From NCBI GenBank assembly GCA_963827065.1, contig CAWGZM010000002.1, forward strand, positions 1 through 64,000: a stretch of DNA of 64,000 bases, read 5' to 3'. The translations under genes were made by a program, and so were the position numbers. The notes beneath the pieces were generated by a model, which worked only from the letters and a program-made list of their open reading frames with translations, was not told the origin of the DNA and made no database searches. This document shows positions 45,354 through 54,195 of the stretch, one piece after another (within the stretch, counting starts at the first letter, position 1; every line of letters begins with the position of its first letter). The DNA is from JACVRW01 sp963827065. Lineage in GTDB: Bacteria; Actinomycetota; Thermoleophilia; Solirubrobacterales; Thermoleophilaceae.

Positions 45354-46060
45354 GCGGCCCGGTTCGGGACCGCTCCGCCTCTCGCCGGGGAGACGGCAAG
45401 ACTCGCCTCCGGCCGACCGGAGGCTCGTCGAAAGACGGAGCCGGCGGTCCGCTCACCGCAACGGAGATCCGCGAGCTCGCACGCAACCGCCTGATCGAAT
45501 CGCGGCTGACGCCGAACGCCATCTCGATCACCGGCCTGATCGGCAACATCGTCGCGGCGGTCCTGATCTTCGAGAACCACTTCGTGCTGGCGGGGGTCGC
45601 CTTCATCCTCGGGTCCGTCTGCGACATGTTCGACGGGCGCTACTCCCGCATGTCCGGCAAGGGCAGCCCCTTCGGCGCCTTCCTCGACTCCACGCTCGAC
45701 CGCGTGTCCGAAGGAATCGTGCTCGCGGCCGTGGCCGCCTACTTCGCCCAGCAGCAGGACGACTGGGCCACGCTCGCGACGGTGCTCGCCGTGGTCGGCT
45801 CGTTCTCGGTCAGCTACACCCGCGCCCGGGCCGAGGCGCTCGGGGTCGAATGCAAGGTCGGAATCGCCTCGCGCCCGGTGCGCGTCGTGATTCTCTCGAT
45901 CGGCCTCGTGTTCGCTGCGGAAGAGCTCGTGCCCGGCCTGGACCTGCTCGAGCCCGCCATCTACGCGATGGCGGCGCTCACCATTTTCACTACCTTCCAG
46001 CGGGTATTCCACGTCCGCACGCAACTCCGGCGGGTGGCGGACGGAGCCGACGCGGTGTAA
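45350..46060 (+). CDS. CDP-alcohol phosphatidyltransferase, probably PI-phosphate synthase
   Basis: 236 aa. The family motif is visible as DMFDGRYSR with Asp92 and Asp95, then GAFLDSTLD with Asp113 and Asp117, which bind the metal ions. The tail of about 40 residues before the membrane core is basic and disordered. Archaeal/actinobacterial relatives join CDP-diacylglycerol and inositol-phosphate. The neighbouring inositol-phosphate synthase supports that substrate. GTG 45350 overlaps the PAP2_3 stop (GTGA). Confidence 0.88.
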   Translation: MSGPVRDRSASRRGDGKTRLRPTGGSSKDGAGGPLTATEIRELARNRLIESRLTPNAISITGLIGNIVAAVLIFENHFVLAGVAFILGSVCDMFDGRYSRMSGKGSPFGAFLDSTLDRVSEGIVLAAVAAYFAQQQDDWATLATVLAVVGSFSVSYTRARAEALGVECKVGIASRPVRVVILSIGLVFAAEELVPGLDLLEPAIYAMAALTIFTTFQRVFHVRTQLRRVADGADAV

Positions 46061-46150
46061 CCGCGGCGGGCCCGCCGGGTTCCTCTCCCGGTGGCCCATG
46101 CGCGCGAGCCCGTGCCACCCGTGAGACCCATTTCAGGAGGCCTTCCCCCA

Positions 46151-47326
46151 GTGACTGACATCTCTTCAAACGGCGCTTCGCGCTACCAGATAGACAAGGT
46201 GCGCGTGGCCATCATCGGCGTGGGCAACTGCGCTTCATCCTTCGTGCAGGGCGTCGAGTACTACAAGAACGCCGACCAGAACGAGCAGGTCCCGGGCCTG
46301 ATGCACGTCGATCTCGGCGGCTATCACGTCCGCGACATCGAGTTCACCGCCGCCTTCGACATTGATTCCGAAAAGGTCGGCAAGGACCTGTCAGAGGCGA
46401 TCTGGGCGGGCCAGAACAACACGATCAAGTTTGCGGACGTGCCGGACCTCGGCGTGAAGGTCCACCGCGGCATGACGCACGACGGCCTCGGCAAGTACCT
46501 GAAGGAGCGCATCACGAAGGCTCCGGGAGAGACCGACGACATCGTCGGCATCCTCAAGGAGACGAAGACCGACGTGGTCGTCTCCTATCTGCCGGTCGGC
46601 TCCGAGCAGGCGACCAAGTGGTACGTCGAGCAGATCCTCGAGGCCGGCTGCGGCTTCGTGAACTGCATCCCGGTCTTCATCGCGGGCGAGCACTACTGGG
46701 CCAACCGCTTCGAGAAGGCCGGCCTGCCGATCATCGGCGACGACATCAAGTCGCAGGTGGGCGCGACGATCACGCACCGCGCGCTGGCGCGTCTCTTCCA
46801 CGACCGCGGCGTCCTGCTCAAGCGCACCTCGCAGCTGAACGTCGGCGGCAACATGGACTTCTTCAACATGCTCGAGCGTGAGCGGCTCGAGTCGAAGAAG
46901 ATCTCGAAGACGCAGGCGGTCACCTCGATCATGGGCCACGAGCTGCCGGCGGACGACGTGCACGTCGGTCCGTCCGACTACGTGCCGTGGCTGACCGACC
47001 GCAAGTGGGCGCACATCCGGCTCGAGGGCGAGGCCTTCGGCGACGTGCCGCTGATCGCCGAGCTGAAGCTCGAGGTCTGGGACTCGCCGAACTCGGCCGG
47101 CATCGTCACGGACGCCGTGCGCTGCTGCAAGCTGGCCCTGAACCACGGCCTCGGCGGCCCGATCGAGGGTGCCTCCGCGTATCTGATGAAGTCGCCGCCC
47201 GAGCAGCATCCGGACGATCTCGCCCGCGAGATGGTCGAGGCCTTCATCAAGCAGTACGGCGGCGCGCCGAAGCTGCCCGGCAAGGCCAAGGTCAAGGCAA
47301 AGGCGAAGGCAAAGACCAAGAGCTAA
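46151..47326 (+). CDS. ino1: Inositol-3-phosphate synthase
   Basis: 391 aa. It converts glucose-6-phosphate to inositol-3-phosphate with NAD. Visible: NAD-binding GVGNCASSFVQG, LPVGSEQATKWY, the GDDIKSQVGATITHR region, RTSQLNVGGNMDF and DSPNSAGIVTDAVR. This is the compact bacterial/archaeal type. GTG 46151 is chosen because AGGAGG lies 10 nt upstream. The last about 15 residues (GKAKVKAKAKAKTKS) are a Lys-Ala tail not needed for the fold. Confidence 0.95.
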   Translation: MTDISSNGASRYQIDKVRVAIIGVGNCASSFVQGVEYYKNADQNEQVPGLMHVDLGGYHVRDIEFTAAFDIDSEKVGKDLSEAIWAGQNNTIKFADVPDLGVKVHRGMTHDGLGKYLKERITKAPGETDDIVGILKETKTDVVVSYLPVGSEQATKWYVEQILEAGCGFVNCIPVFIAGEHYWANRFEKAGLPIIGDDIKSQVGATITHRALARLFHDRGVLLKRTSQLNVGGNMDFFNMLERERLESKKISKTQAVTSIMGHELPADDVHVGPSDYVPWLTDRKWAHIRLEGEAFGDVPLIAELKLEVWDSPNSAGIVTDAVRCCKLALNHGLGGPIEGASAYLMKSPPEQHPDDLAREMVEAFIKQYGGAPKLPGKAKVKAKAKAKTKS

Positions 47327-47351
47327 ACGCTCGACCAAGACACGCTTCACC

Positions 47352-47377
47352 AGCGGGCGGCCTCCGGGCCGCCCGTT
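47352..47377 (+). terminator. Rho-independent-like terminator after ino1
   Basis: Stem CGGGCGGCC / GGCCGCCCG (47354-47362 and 47367-47375) with a TCCG loop, extended by a G-U and an A-T pair and followed by TTGTCGTTG. It lies 26 bp after the ino1 stop and is the clearest terminator in the window besides the hairpin at 62.1 kb. Confidence 0.75.
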
Positions 47378-47508
47378 GTCGTTGCCGCGTAATTCGCGCC
47401 CCCCGGGCCGGTTGGACGCTCGATGAGACCGAGCCGAGACTCAATCGATACTGACCGGCGCCTGTCCTCGGCGTACGGTGCTCGGCACTAGCCAAGGGAG
47501 TACACCGG

Positions 47509-48888
47509 ATGTCGTCCAGGAAGGTTCTTCGCACGCTCACTGCCGCCTCGCTGGCCCTGCTCGGCGTCGGCGCCGGTGCCGCCACCGCCGAAGCAGGCCC
47601 GCCCGGCAAGTGGAGCCAGGTCACCGGCGTCGGCGCTGACGACGGCAACCCCATGCGGCCCGATCTCGCGCGCACCGCCGACGGCGTCCTGCACGTCAGC
47701 TGGAGTCGGGATGTCCCGGGCGGAGGGAGCCTGCTGCACAGCGCTATCTCCGCCGACGCAAAGACGGTCTCCGGGCCCGTGTCGATCTACGACAACGTCG
47801 CCGGCGGGGTCAACTATCACTCCGACCTCGTGGTGGCGCCCGACGGCACCCTGCGCGCGTTCTTCGCCGCCACCAACGTCTTCGACAGCGTGTTGGCAAC
47901 GGCCACCTCGGACGACGGCGGCGCGAGCTGGACCGTGGGCGGCTCGGTCTCGAAGACCGGGCCCGAGGGCAAGGAGGTCTACACCGCGGGTGGCATCGGC
48001 GCCGCTGTCGGCAAGGACGGCACCTTCTACTCGATCTGGGGCGACTCGAGTCCCAGCGGCGCCGGCTATCACGTCGGCCTCGACCCGAACGCGGCGGACG
48101 GCGAGCTTCCCGGAAGCCTGCAGTCAGATCCCAAGCTGGGCGTTGACTCGGCCAGCGGCCAGGTGGTATCGGCCTGGAACTCGCTCGATGACGACGAGAG
48201 CGTGGTGGTCATGCCGATCGCACCCGCGGGCGGCCCGGTCTCGATCCCCAACTCGACCCAGCACTCCCTGCATCCGGTGGGCATCACCGGCCGCATCGGC
48301 GCGCCGGGAGTGTTCGTCGGCTATCACCGCGGGACCAACCCGTTCCTGTCCGACCCTTCGGTGTACCGCGTTGACACCGGCCAGGCGACCCGGCTGACCA
48401 AGAAGGACGGAGAGCTGATCTCGCTCGCAGCGGCGCCGGGCGGCCGGCTGTGGGCGTTCTGGAAGGTCGAGAACTCGCTCCGCGCGACCCGCTCCAACCA
48501 GGCCGCCACCAAGTGGGGCCAGATCGTGTCGATCAAGGCGCCCAAGAACACGTCGGCCATCTACAACCTCGCCGGCGAGGCCTCCGCGGGCCCGCTCGAC
48601 CTGCTCGCGCACGTCGACACGTCGCCGGGCACGCTTGGCTCCTGGCACCGGCGCATCCTGCCCGGCCTCTCCTTCACGGCTTCGAAGGGCAAGAAGGACA
48701 AGACCGTCATCAAGGTGACGGACGCCGACCAGGCCGTCGGCGGCGCGAAGGTGAAGGTCAAGGGGAAGGGCTCGAAGACAACGAGCGGCTCGGGGAAGGC
48801 CACCTTCGACCTCGCTTCCGGCGGTTACAGGGTCACGGCGTCGAAGAAGGGCTACGCCGCGTTCTCGAAGCGCGTGCGCGTGAAGTAG
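47509..48888 (+). CDS. Exported sialidase-like (BNR-type) beta-propeller protein
   Basis: 459 aa. Signal peptide about 1-29 (TAEAG). Residues about 35-385 carry strands of the sialidase/BNR type (SDDGGASWTVGG, RTADGVLHVSWSRD), but active-site Arg residues of true sialidases cannot be confirmed. The last about 75 residues form an Ig-like/carboxypeptidase-regulatory module (VGGAKVKVKGKGSKTTSGSG, GGYRVTASKKGYAAF) rich in Lys. ATG 47509 has CAAGGGAG upstream. Confidence 0.78.
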   Translation: MSSRKVLRTLTAASLALLGVGAGAATAEAGPPGKWSQVTGVGADDGNPMRPDLARTADGVLHVSWSRDVPGGGSLLHSAISADAKTVSGPVSIYDNVAGGVNYHSDLVVAPDGTLRAFFAATNVFDSVLATATSDDGGASWTVGGSVSKTGPEGKEVYTAGGIGAAVGKDGTFYSIWGDSSPSGAGYHVGLDPNAADGELPGSLQSDPKLGVDSASGQVVSAWNSLDDDESVVVMPIAPAGGPVSIPNSTQHSLHPVGITGRIGAPGVFVGYHRGTNPFLSDPSVYRVDTGQATRLTKKDGELISLAAAPGGRLWAFWKVENSLRATRSNQAATKWGQIVSIKAPKNTSAIYNLAGEASAGPLDLLAHVDTSPGTLGSWHRRILPGLSFTASKGKKDKTVIKVTDADQAVGGAKVKVKGKGSKTTSGSGKATFDLASGGYRVTASKKGYAAFSKRVRVK

Positions 48889-48931
48889 GCGCCCGGGCGC
48901 AACTTTCGCCGCCCGCGCTCGTTTACAAGCC

Positions 48932-50014
48932 ATGATCGACTGGACTCGACGCGCTTTCGCATGCGCGCTCACGCTGACTCTCGCCCTGGTTCCCGCCGGC
49001 TTGGCCCAGGCCGCCAAGCCCAAGAAGAAGCCCGTCGACGTGACGGTGATGACGCGGAACATCTACCTCGGCGGCAACATCTTCCGGCCCATCGGGGCCC
49101 CCGACCTCGCGGAGTTCGAGCGCCGCGCCGGCGAGCTCTGGACCGAGGTCAAGAGCACGGACTTCCCGGTCCGCTCGAAGCTGATCGCGCGAGAGATCAA
49201 GCAGACGAAACCCGACCTGATCGGGATGCAGGAGGTGGCGATCTGGCGCCGCGGGCCGATCGGCGTGAAGGACGGTGCCACGACGCCGTCCAATGAGGTC
49301 GTCTACGACTTCCTAGCGACGCTGCGGCGTGACCTCAAGCGCCTCGGCCTGAAGTACAACGTCGCCTCCAAGCAGCAGGAGACGGACATCGAGGCGCCGA
49401 TCGACGCCGGCCACGACGTGCGCCTCACGATGTTCGACGTGATCCTCGTCAAGAAGAGCCGCGACCTGAAGGTCACCAAGCGGCTCGGCAAGAACTACGC
49501 CGAGAAGATCACCGTGCCGACCCCGGCGAGCCCGCTCACGAGCACGCGCGGCTGGACCGCGGTCGACGTGACCTTCCAGGGCAAGAAGCTGCGCTTCGCC
49601 AACACGCACCTCGAGGCGTTCGCCGACGCGCCGCGCGAGGCGCAGGCGCGCGAGTTCGTCGGGCCCGGCGGCCCGCTGCGCACGGCGCGCCAGCTGATCG
49701 TCACCGGTGACATGAACTCGGATCCGCAGGGACGCGAGTCCCCGGCGGGAGCCTTCGACATCCTCGCCGGCGGCGGGCTCGTCGACGCCTGGCCGAAGCG
49801 CCTCGGCCCGGGCTACACCTGCTGCCTCGAGCAGTCGGACGCCCGCGATCCGAACACGAACGGGTTCGACCACCGGATCGACCTGATCTTCGCGAAGCCG
49901 AAGCTGCGCACGCTGCGCGGCAAGGTCGTCGGAGCGAAGCTCTCGGACCGCGCGCCGAACGGCCTGTGGCCGTCGGACCACGCCGGCGCCGTCACGACGC
50001 TGCGCCTGCGCTGA
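48932..50014 (+). CDS. Exported endonuclease/exonuclease/phosphatase family protein
   Basis: 360 aa. Signal peptide about 1-27 (LAQAA). The EEP catalytic set is visible: Asn in MTRNIYLGG, Glu in LIGMQEVA, His in FANTHLEAF, Asp/Asn in GDMNSDP, Asp in FDHRIDLIF and the final SDHAG. Substrates of the family include DNA, RNA, phospholipids and inositol phosphates. Extracellular location suggests nutrient scavenging of phosphate. Confidence 0.88.
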   Translation: MIDWTRRAFACALTLTLALVPAGLAQAAKPKKKPVDVTVMTRNIYLGGNIFRPIGAPDLAEFERRAGELWTEVKSTDFPVRSKLIAREIKQTKPDLIGMQEVAIWRRGPIGVKDGATTPSNEVVYDFLATLRRDLKRLGLKYNVASKQQETDIEAPIDAGHDVRLTMFDVILVKKSRDLKVTKRLGKNYAEKITVPTPASPLTSTRGWTAVDVTFQGKKLRFANTHLEAFADAPREAQAREFVGPGGPLRTARQLIVTGDMNSDPQGRESPAGAFDILAGGGLVDAWPKRLGPGYTCCLEQSDARDPNTNGFDHRIDLIFAKPKLRTLRGKVVGAKLSDRAPNGLWPSDHAGAVTTLRLR

Positions 50015-50038
50015 GCCCTGCCTGTGGCGCCGAGGCGG

Positions 50039-50980
50039 CTAGACCGCCTCGGCGTCCGGGCCCTGCGCCGGCGTCGCCTCGGCGCTGATGCTGCGCGTGA
50101 AGTACGGCACCTCGTAGTGCCCGACCGCATCGAACCAGCGCTTCGCGTGCAGGCCGCGGCGTAGGTCGCAGTCGGCGACGAGCATCCCCTCCTCGCCGTA
50201 CAACGGCCCCGCGATCGGCTCGCCCCACTGCGGGTCGACAATCAGCGCGCCGCCGGTGCCGAAGGACTCCGTGTCCGGCAGCTCGAGCGGGAAGTCCTCG
50301 GGAAAGGCCGAGCGCGGGATGTACTGCGGCACGGACACGACGAAGGCGCCCGACTCGATCGCAATGTGACGCATGCTCGCCTGCCAGCCATCCGAGTCGT
50401 CGGCCGTCGGCGCGACCCAGATCTGCGGGCCGCCCTGGTAGACGGCCCAGCGCGCGAGCGGCATGCGGTTCTCCCAGCAGATGAGACCGCCGATCCGGCC
50501 GACGGGCGTCTCCGTCACGCCGAGGTCGTCGCCTGAGCCGATCCCGTGGAAGAGCCGCTCTTGGTGCGTCGGCATCAGCTTGCGGTGCTTCCAGAGAAGA
50601 CCGCCGGGCCCGATCAGGAGCAGTGCGTTGTAGAGGGTGCCGGGTCGCTCCTGCTCGCGCTCGTTGACGCCGATGGCGCAGTGGAGGTCATGCTCGCGGC
50701 AGGCGTCCGCCAACCGGTCGACCACAGGGCCGGGCACCTCTATCGAGCTGTCCCACATGCGCTCCCAGAGCTCGTCGCTGCCGCCGAAGGACGCCGCCTG
50801 GTGCGCCCACGCGTTCGACGGATAGAGCGAGACGAAGGTCTCCGGGAGCACCGCCAGCTGCGCGCCGGCGGCCGCCGCCTCGCCGAGCAGGCGGATCGCC
50901 TTGTCGACGGTGGCGTCCGCGTCGAGGATGACCGGGGCGGCCTGGATCGCCGCCACTCGGATGGTCGGGAAGTGAGTCAC
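50039..50980 (-). CDS. Nitrilase family carbon-nitrogen hydrolase
   Basis: 313 aa. The Glu-Lys-Cys triad is Glu47 (LPETF), Lys134 (KHRKLMPT) and Cys168 (GLICWENRMPL). The CWENRMPL form is the one seen in nitrilases and cyanide-degrading enzymes rather than in ureidopropionases. It would hydrolyse an organic nitrile to an acid and ammonia. It is convergent with the EEP gene and divergent from the GT4-PHP fusion. Confidence 0.93.
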   Translation of the reverse strand: MTHFPTIRVAAIQAAPVILDADATVDKAIRLLGEAAAAGAQLAVLPETFVSLYPSNAWAHQAASFGGSDELWERMWDSSIEVPGPVVDRLADACREHDLHCAIGVNEREQERPGTLYNALLLIGPGGLLWKHRKLMPTHQERLFHGIGSGDDLGVTETPVGRIGGLICWENRMPLARWAVYQGGPQIWVAPTADDSDGWQASMRHIAIESGAFVVSVPQYIPRSAFPEDFPLELPDTESFGTGGALIVDPQWGEPIAGPLYGEEGMLVADCDLRRGLHAKRWFDAVGHYEVPYFTRSISAEATPAQGPDAEAV

Positions 50981-51006
50981 GACGGTCCGATCGTATCCTC
51001 CTCGAC

Positions 51007-52842
51007 GTGCCGTTCACGATCGCTCAGGTAACTCCCTGGCCCTGGGAGAAGCATCACGAGGTCAACCGCTTCGTCGAGCGCCTCTCGGACGAGCTGTGCG
51101 GGCGCGGCCACCGCGTGGTCGTCGTCGCGCCCTCCGACTCGCGTGAGCTCGTCCGCGAGGGCCGCGCGAAGGTCGACGAGCTCATCAACGACCCGGACGC
51201 GCTATTCGACGAGCCCGGCTGCGCGACGGTGGTCGCCGTGGGCCAGTCACTGCCCTTCAAGCGCGGCGGCTCGGTGTCGCTCCCGATCGACGTCTCGCGC
51301 ACCCTCGAGGACCTGCTCGACCGGGCGGAGCTCGACTTCGTGCATGTGCACGAGCCGTTCGCGCCGAGCGCTGCGTCGGCGGCGCTGCGCCACTCGCAGG
51401 CCCTCAACGTCGGGACCTTCCACTCGACAACGGAGCGCTTCGTCTCCACCCAGGTGGCGCGCAAGGTGGTCGAGCTGTTGTTCGGCCGCCTCGACGGCCG
51501 CACCACCAGCTACGCGGCCACGCGTGACCTGATCGAGCGCTACTTCCCCGGCCACTACGACGTGATCCATCCCGGCGCCGACCTGCTGCAGCGGCCCGAG
51601 CCGAGTGGCGAGCCGCCACGGATCGTGTTCTCGGCCGAGGAGGAGCGGGGCGCGCTGCGCCTCTTCCTGCGCGCGCTCCGGCGACTGCCGGTCGAGATCG
51701 ACTGGCACGCCACCATCTGGCTTCGCAACCCCGACTCGGCGCCGGTCGTGACGCTGCCCCGCCGCCTGCGCGACCGCGTGCACCTCGCCGGCCCGACCGA
51801 CGGCTCGGAGGCGCAGCATCTCTCGCGCGCGACGATCGCGGTCGCCGCCTCGAGCGGGTCCGCGCCGGCTCCGCAACTCGTGCTCAGAGCGCTCGCAGGC
51901 GGCGCGGTCCCGGTCGTGTCGCGCCTGCCCCAATACGAGGAGCTCATGCGCGACGGCGAGTTCGGGCCGCTGTTCGAGCCGCGCGACGCGCTCACTCTCG
52001 CCGCCCAGCTCGAGCGGCTGCTCATGGAGCCGGCGCTCGTGAGCGAGTTCGCGACCCGCATCGAGGAGGCACACCCTCAGCTCGAGTGGTCGCGCGTTGC
52101 GGACGAGTACGAGGGTGTCTACGAGCGCATCGCGGCCCGTCGCCATGACGCCGACGGCCGCCCGCAGATCCGCAAGCGGCTCGGGAGCCGCGACTTCATC
52201 CACGTCGACCTGCACATGCACACGGATCACTCGCCGGACTGCGCGACGCCGGTCGACACGCTGCTCGACACCGCCAAGAAGGTTGGCCTCGGCGCGATCG
52301 CGATCACCGACCACAACGAGGTCTCGGGCGCGCTCGAGGCGCGCGAGCGTGCGGACGGCATCAAGGTGATCGTCGCGGAGGAGGTCAAGACGGCCGACCA
52401 GGGCGAGGTGATCGGGCTCTTCATCGAGGAGAAGATCCCGCGCGGGATGACCCTGCAGGAGACGATCGCCGAGATCCGCAGGCAGGGAGGGCTCGTCTAC
52501 GTGCCGCATCCCTTCGACCGAATGCACGCCGTGCCCGACTACGAGCACCTGCTCGACGTCGTCGAGGACATCGACGCGATGGAGGTCTTCAACCCCCGCG
52601 TCGCGTTCTCCGCCTTCAACGAGGAGGCGGCGCGCTTCGCGGCCAAGTACCGGATCGTCGCCGGCGCGGGCTCCGACAGCCACGTCGTCCAGGGACTCGG
52701 ATCCGTGAAGATCCGGATGCGCGACTTCGACGGTCCAGAGGAGTTTCTCGCATCGCTCCGCGACGCCGACATCGTGCGCAAGAAGCAGTCGCTCCTCTAC
52801 GTGCAGGCGCTCAAGTTCATCCAGACGCGCGGCAAGAAGTGA
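51007..52842 (+). CDS. GT4-like glycosyltransferase fused to a PHP phosphoesterase domain
   Basis: 611 aa. Residues 1-375 have the GT-B two-lobe layout of family GT4 (IAQVTPWPWEKHHEVNRFV; LVLRALAGGAVPVVSR). The usual second Glu of the EX7E motif is Arg here (LRALAGG instead of LEALAxG), so transferase activity is uncertain. Residues about 395-600 form a PHP domain: DLHMHTDHSPD (His403, His405), ITDHNEV, HPFDRMH and GSDSH supply metal ligands, intact as in histidinol phosphatase-like enzymes. GTG 51007 start. The stop overlaps the region of the downstream UDG-like gene. I know of no characterised protein with this order. Confidence 0.85.
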   Translation: MPFTIAQVTPWPWEKHHEVNRFVERLSDELCGRGHRVVVVAPSDSRELVREGRAKVDELINDPDALFDEPGCATVVAVGQSLPFKRGGSVSLPIDVSRTLEDLLDRAELDFVHVHEPFAPSAASAALRHSQALNVGTFHSTTERFVSTQVARKVVELLFGRLDGRTTSYAATRDLIERYFPGHYDVIHPGADLLQRPEPSGEPPRIVFSAEEERGALRLFLRALRRLPVEIDWHATIWLRNPDSAPVVTLPRRLRDRVHLAGPTDGSEAQHLSRATIAVAASSGSAPAPQLVLRALAGGAVPVVSRLPQYEELMRDGEFGPLFEPRDALTLAAQLERLLMEPALVSEFATRIEEAHPQLEWSRVADEYEGVYERIAARRHDADGRPQIRKRLGSRDFIHVDLHMHTDHSPDCATPVDTLLDTAKKVGLGAIAITDHNEVSGALEARERADGIKVIVAEEVKTADQGEVIGLFIEEKIPRGMTLQETIAEIRRQGGLVYVPHPFDRMHAVPDYEHLLDVVEDIDAMEVFNPRVAFSAFNEEAARFAAKYRIVAGAGSDSHVVQGLGSVKIRMRDFDGPEEFLASLRDADIVRKKQSLLYVQALKFIQTRGKK

Positions 52843-52862
52843 TGCGCCGGAGAGGAGCGCTC

Positions 52863-53495
52863 GTGAATCCGTCAAATCCCTCGGATCACATGCCCGCCAC
52901 CGATGACGAGATCCGCGAGAAGTACCTCGAGCGGGCGATACGGGAGCTGAACGGCCTCACCCGCGAGATCCAGGACTGCGAGCACTGCCCGCGCGGCAAC
53001 CTGATGCCGGTGCTCGGCTCGGGCCACCCGCAGGCCGACATCGTGCTGCTGAAGTACGCGCCGGTCCCGTCGGAGATCGAGGAGGGCGTCGCCTTCTACG
53101 GCCGCGCCGGCTCCGCGCTCATGAAGAGCTTCAAGCGGCTCGGAATCGACCCGCTCGCGGTCTACGGGACGGTCTTCGTCAAGTGCCCCGTCCACGACAC
53201 CGACGACTCCGCGCCCGAGTGCCGCGCCCGCGTCGTCGACGAGCTCGCGATCGTGCAGCCGCGCATCGTCGTCGTGATGGGCGAGGACGCGCTCGAGGAG
53301 CTCAACATGCTGCGCGTGCCGCTCGCCCGCGAGCTCGAATGGAAGCCGGGCGAGATCCAGCGGCTCACGCCCACCTGCGACGCGCTGACGGTCCCCGACA
53401 TCGACGGATCGCTCGACGACGAACGCGCGAAGCGGGACTTCTGGGGCGCCTTCCGCGCCCTCGGCGACTGGTACGACGAGCTGCCGCCTTACTAG
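52863..53495 (+). CDS. Diverged iron-sulfur uracil-DNA glycosylase-like protein
   Basis: 210 aa. Four Cys of the family-4 UDG cluster appear to be kept: Cys39 and Cys42 (DCEHCPRG), Cys108 (FVKCP) and Cys120 (PECRARV). The fold segment FYGRAGSALMKSF matches FVGRAGxLL. But the GEAPG motif is KYAPV, and the later HPS motif with the catalytic His is missing (DIDGSLDDER). Glycosylase activity is therefore doubtful. GTG 52863 follows AGAGGAG; a start at 52839 overlapping the upstream stop is the alternative. Confidence 0.8.
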   Translation: MNPSNPSDHMPATDDEIREKYLERAIRELNGLTREIQDCEHCPRGNLMPVLGSGHPQADIVLLKYAPVPSEIEEGVAFYGRAGSALMKSFKRLGIDPLAVYGTVFVKCPVHDTDDSAPECRARVVDELAIVQPRIVVVMGEDALEELNMLRVPLARELEWKPGEIQRLTPTCDALTVPDIDGSLDDERAKRDFWGAFRALGDWYDELPPY

Positions 53496-53532
53496 ACCCC
53501 GTTCCTGACCAGGCGCGCGGTACGCTGCCGTC

Positions 53533-53955
53533 ATGACCAGCAAGGCGCGTGTCCTTGTGGTCGCGAACCGCACGGCCGAGTCGCCCGAGCTTCTCGACGC
53601 GCTCCGCACCCGCACGGTGCAGGGCCCTTGTGAGTTCACGCTGCTCGTGCCCTCGACTGCGCACGGGCTCGCCTGGGCAGCCGACCCCGACGCGGGTCAC
53701 GACGAGGCGGAGAGGCACCGCGAGGCGTTCGTCGAGGAGCTGCGCCAGGAAGGGTTGGACGTTGAGGCGGCCCGTGTCGGCGACCCCGACGCGCTCGCGG
53801 CCATCCAGGACGAATGCAACTTCAACAGCTATGACGAGCTGATCGTGTCGACCCTTCCGCTCCATATCTCGAAATGGCTGAAGATCGACCTACCGAGCAA
53901 GGCGCAGGCGGCAACGGGACTGCCGGTCACGCACGTCGTGGGAAGCGAGGCGTAG
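53533..53955 (+). CDS. Hypothetical alpha/beta protein, universal-stress-like
   Basis: 140 aa. An N-terminal VLVVANRTAESPELLDAL and the later ELIVSTLPLHISKWLKIDL alternate strand and helix as in universal stress proteins, but the ATP-binding GxxG(9x)GS motif is not seen. No signal or membrane segment. Its stop shares one base with the next gene. Family placement is tentative. Confidence 0.65.
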   Translation: MTSKARVLVVANRTAESPELLDALRTRTVQGPCEFTLLVPSTAHGLAWAADPDAGHDEAERHREAFVEELRQEGLDVEAARVGDPDALAAIQDECNFNSYDELIVSTLPLHISKWLKIDLPSKAQAATGLPVTHVVGSEA

Positions 53956-54128
53956 TGGAGCTGGAAGAGCGCGAGGGAGTCGACCCGGTCATCGAGCGCC
54001 GCTGTGCTGAGTGCGGCACGCGACTGACCGAGCAGGAGATCAAGGCGGCGCTCGAGACGAACGGCCCGTTCCTCTGCACCGTCCACGCCAACGAGGAGGT
54101 CTCGGTCGAGGAGGACGCGGCCGGCTAG
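53955..54128 (+). CDS. Small acidic zinc-ribbon-like protein
   Basis: 57 aa. A CxxC pair (RRCAECGTRLT) and one further Cys plus His (FLCTVHANE) could bind one metal ion. The rest is acidic. GTG 53955 overlaps the preceding TAG by one base; a longer frame inside the previous gene is unlikely. Function unknown. Confidence 0.55.
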   Translation: MELEEREGVDPVIERRCAECGTRLTEQEIKAALETNGPFLCTVHANEEVSVEEDAAG

Positions 54129-54195
54129 CCCGAGCCGGCATCCCGCGCCGCCATCGTGCGCCTGCCGGGGCCGCTGAGCTGGCGCTCGTGACCGC

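Noticed and set aside
46061..46090. GGCGGGCCCGCC palindrome after the CDP-alcohol gene as a terminator
   Set aside because: As a hairpin it keeps only five pairs with a four-base loop and no T-run, and the inositol-phosphate synthase gene is likely in the same transcript.
47380..47508. RNA gene or riboswitch before the sialidase-like gene
   Set aside because: No conserved fold or family motif is recognisable; the stretch looks like an ordinary promoter region.
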